5,999 bases of DNA from Bacillota bacterium. Lineage in GTDB: Bacteria > Bacillota > Dethiobacteria > DTU022. The translations under genes were made by a program, and so were the position numbers. The notes below the pieces were generated by a model. The model did no database searches. It worked only from the letters and a program-made list of their open reading frames with translations, and was not told the DNA's origin. The number at the start of each line of letters is the position of its first letter. The first letter of the stretch is position 1. Location: the NCBI GenBank assembly GCA_012510325.1, contig JAAZIG010000196.1:1-5999 (forward strand), in the 5' to 3' direction. Positions 4,384 through 5,999 of this stretch are shown one piece after another.

Positions 4384-5999
4384 TTGCCAACCGGAGAGAA
4401 CAGATTATTTAGCGGAGAGGGCGCGGCGGCGGATCGCGGCTGGAGAGAACATCTGCGGCGGGAGCTGAACGAACCTCAGTTTAATTTTGTGACTGCAGAG
4501 GAAGCGGTGGTGCTGGGCCTGGCCGGCCCGGGTTCGGGGAAAACCCGGGCCCTGGTCTATCGGGCGGCGCATCTGATCAAGAGCGGCGTTCCACCGGAAC
4601 AGATCCTGCTGCTCACCTTCACCAACAAAGCTGCCGAAGAGATGAAAGGGCGCCTGCAGCAGCTGCTGGGCGCATGGCCCGGCGGTCTGTGGGCTGGAAC
4701 TTTCCATAGTTTTGGCGCCAGGGTGCTGCGGCGGCACGCCCCTCTGGTTCAGCGGAAGAGCAATTTTACGATCCTGGACGAGGATGACAGCCGCGCCATC
4801 TTCAGGCGGCTGGCTGCCACGCTGCCTCACACCCTGGAGGAAGAGGAGCGCCGCCTTCTCTTCAGGCGGGGCCTGTTGGGACAGATGATCAGCCGGGCGC
4901 GCAACTCGCAGCTCACCCTGCGGGAGGTGGTGCTCGACGATTACCCCTTCAGCTTTGAGCACCTGCCGCTCATCGAAGAGCTGGCTTCACTTTATGAGCA
5001 AAAAAAAGAGGAGGCCAATGCTTTCGATTTTGACGATCTGCTGCTGCGCTGGCTGGAACTTTTTGAAAAATATCCGGAGGTGCGGGAACAATACCGGAAC
5101 CGCTTTGCCCATCTCCTGGTCGATGAATTCCAGGATACCAATATCGTCCAGGGACGGCTGGTCGATGAATTTACCGGAGCCGCCTCCGTCTGCGCCGTCG
5201 GCGACGATGCCCAGTCCATCTACGCCTTCCGCTTCGCCCATGTGGGCAATATCCTTTCATTTTCGGAAAAATATCCGCAGGCGCTGACAGTGCGCATGGA
5301 GCAGAATTATCGCAGCACCCCGGAGATCGTTGCTCTGGCCAACTCCTCTATTGTGTTCAACCGGGTTCAACTGCCGAAAAAACTATTTTCCGAAAGGGAA
5401 TCGGGGGAAAAACCGCTGGTCATCGGCGCCCGCGATGCCCGTGAGGAGGCCTCCATAGTCGTCGATCGGATCTCCGCCCTGCAGCGCAGCGGGCTGCCCT
5501 TGAAAGAGATTGCCGTGCTCTACCGCAGTGCTTTTCTTTCCACGGAGGTGGAGTTTGCCCTGCTTCGCCGGGGGATTCCCTACCTCACCTTCGGCGGGGT
5601 GAAGTTCCTGCAAAAAAGCCAGATCAAAGATGTGCTCGCCTACCTGAAAGTACTGCACAACCCCGCTGATGCAGAATCCTGGCGCCGCCTGGCCCTGCTG
5701 CAGCCGGGGCTGGGGGAGGCGACCTGCAACCGCCTCTGGAGCGAGCTGAAAGAGAGCGGCGCTCCCCTCGCCGCCGCCCTCTCCGGACGGGTTGTCCCGG
5801 TCCGGGGAAAGGAAGGCTGGAGCACCCTTTGCCGCACCCTGGAGGCCCTTCAGGCGCGGCTCGCCTCGGGCGAAAGCGGCAAGAGCGAGAAGCATCTCGC
5901 CGGGCTCATCACCCTGATCATGGAAGCGGGCTATGAGCAGATTCTGTACAAGCGCTATCCGGATCAGTATGAAGAAAGGCTCAGGGGGATCGAAAGGCT
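4384..5999 (+). CDS. UvrD/PcrA-type superfamily 1 DNA helicase, 3' end outside the window
   Basis: The N-terminal 538 residues or so of an ATP-dependent DNA helicase of the UvrD/Rep/PcrA group, which translocate 3'-5' on single-stranded DNA and act in repair and fork maintenance. Motifs in order: a Q-motif-like LNEPQFNFVT (28-37), Walker A AGPGSGKT (47-54), Ia LTFTNKAAEEM (77-87), Ib AGTFHSF (104-110), Walker B LLVDEFQDTN (244-253), motif III VGDDAQSIYAFRFA (272-285), motif IV MEQNYRSTPEIV (305-316), and GGVKFLQKSQIKDVLAYL (404-421). Motifs V and VI are missing because the window ends. Motif III has DDAQ rather than the DADQ of classical PcrA/UvrD, and Phe284 sits where relatives usually have Gly (FRGA). 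The start is TTG 4384 by its ribosome binding site, but the frame stays open upstream to ATG 4267. It is divergent from the membrane/PII-like operon, with no evident functional link. No clear promoter was found for it in the 172-base gap. Confidence 0.95.
   Translation, partial: MPTGENRLFSGEGAAADRGWREHLRRELNEPQFNFVTAEEAVVLGLAGPGSGKTRALVYRAAHLIKSGVPPEQILLLTFTNKAAEEMKGRLQQLLGAWPGGLWAGTFHSFGARVLRRHAPLVQRKSNFTILDEDDSRAIFRRLAATLPHTLEEEERRLLFRRGLLGQMISRARNSQLTLREVVLDDYPFSFEHLPLIEELASLYEQKKEEANAFDFDDLLLRWLELFEKYPEVREQYRNRFAHLLVDEFQDTNIVQGRLVDEFTGAASVCAVGDDAQSIYAFRFAHVGNILSFSEKYPQALTVRMEQNYRSTPEIVALANSSIVFNRVQLPKKLFSERESGEKPLVIGARDAREEASIVVDRISALQRSGLPLKEIAVLYRSAFLSTEVEFALLRRGIPYLTFGGVKFLQKSQIKDVLAYLKVLHNPADAESWRRLALLQPGLGEATCNRLWSELKESGAPLAAALSGRVVPVRGKEGWSTLCRTLEALQARLASGESGKSEKHLAGLITLIMEAGYEQILYKRYPDQYEERLRGIER

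Noticed and set aside
4405..4962. Minus-strand open frame of 185 codons opposite the helicase
   Set aside because: It is antisense to the Walker A and motif Ia region of a clear helicase and has no recognisable features. The same applies to 5383-5895.

Overview
The window looks like chromosome from an anaerobic or microaerophilic Gram-positive bacterium of the Clostridia type. The evidence is a flavodiiron protein paired with rubredoxin, strong AGGAGG-like ribosome binding sites, frequent TTG/GTG starts, and coding DNA that looks fairly GC-rich by eye. The genus cannot be fixed from this sequence. There is no sign of phage, insertion sequence, CRISPR array or RNA gene.

Bases 1-173 hold no supportable gene, but contain a likely extended -10 promoter and a weak PerR-box-like element. 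A plus-strand cluster follows (183-2214): Fe/Mn superoxide dismutase, a class A flavodiiron protein and a small rubredoxin, closed by a rho-independent terminator (2256-2291). This is an oxygen-defence unit. The dismutase removes superoxide. The flavodiiron protein reduces O2 (or NO) using electrons that rubredoxin probably delivers.

A convergent minus-strand operon follows (4211 down to 2311): two paralogous DUF1538-type membrane proteins, then a small protein with the PII (GlnB-like) fold. The first two genes overlap by 4 bases and the third starts 3 bases after the second ends, so the three are probably cotranslated. From memory, a DUF1538 pair (UmpAB of Halomonas) was reported as a two-component Na+/H+ antiporter. 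The PII-like gene suggests a transporter gated by a nucleotide-sensing regulator, and this is the most interesting part of the window.

Divergent from that operon, a UvrD/PcrA-type superfamily 1 DNA helicase begins on the plus strand at about 4384 and runs off the right edge, so only its first 538 residues or so are visible. Four of the six genes have TTG or GTG as their best-supported start, each with a well-placed Shine-Dalgarno sequence.
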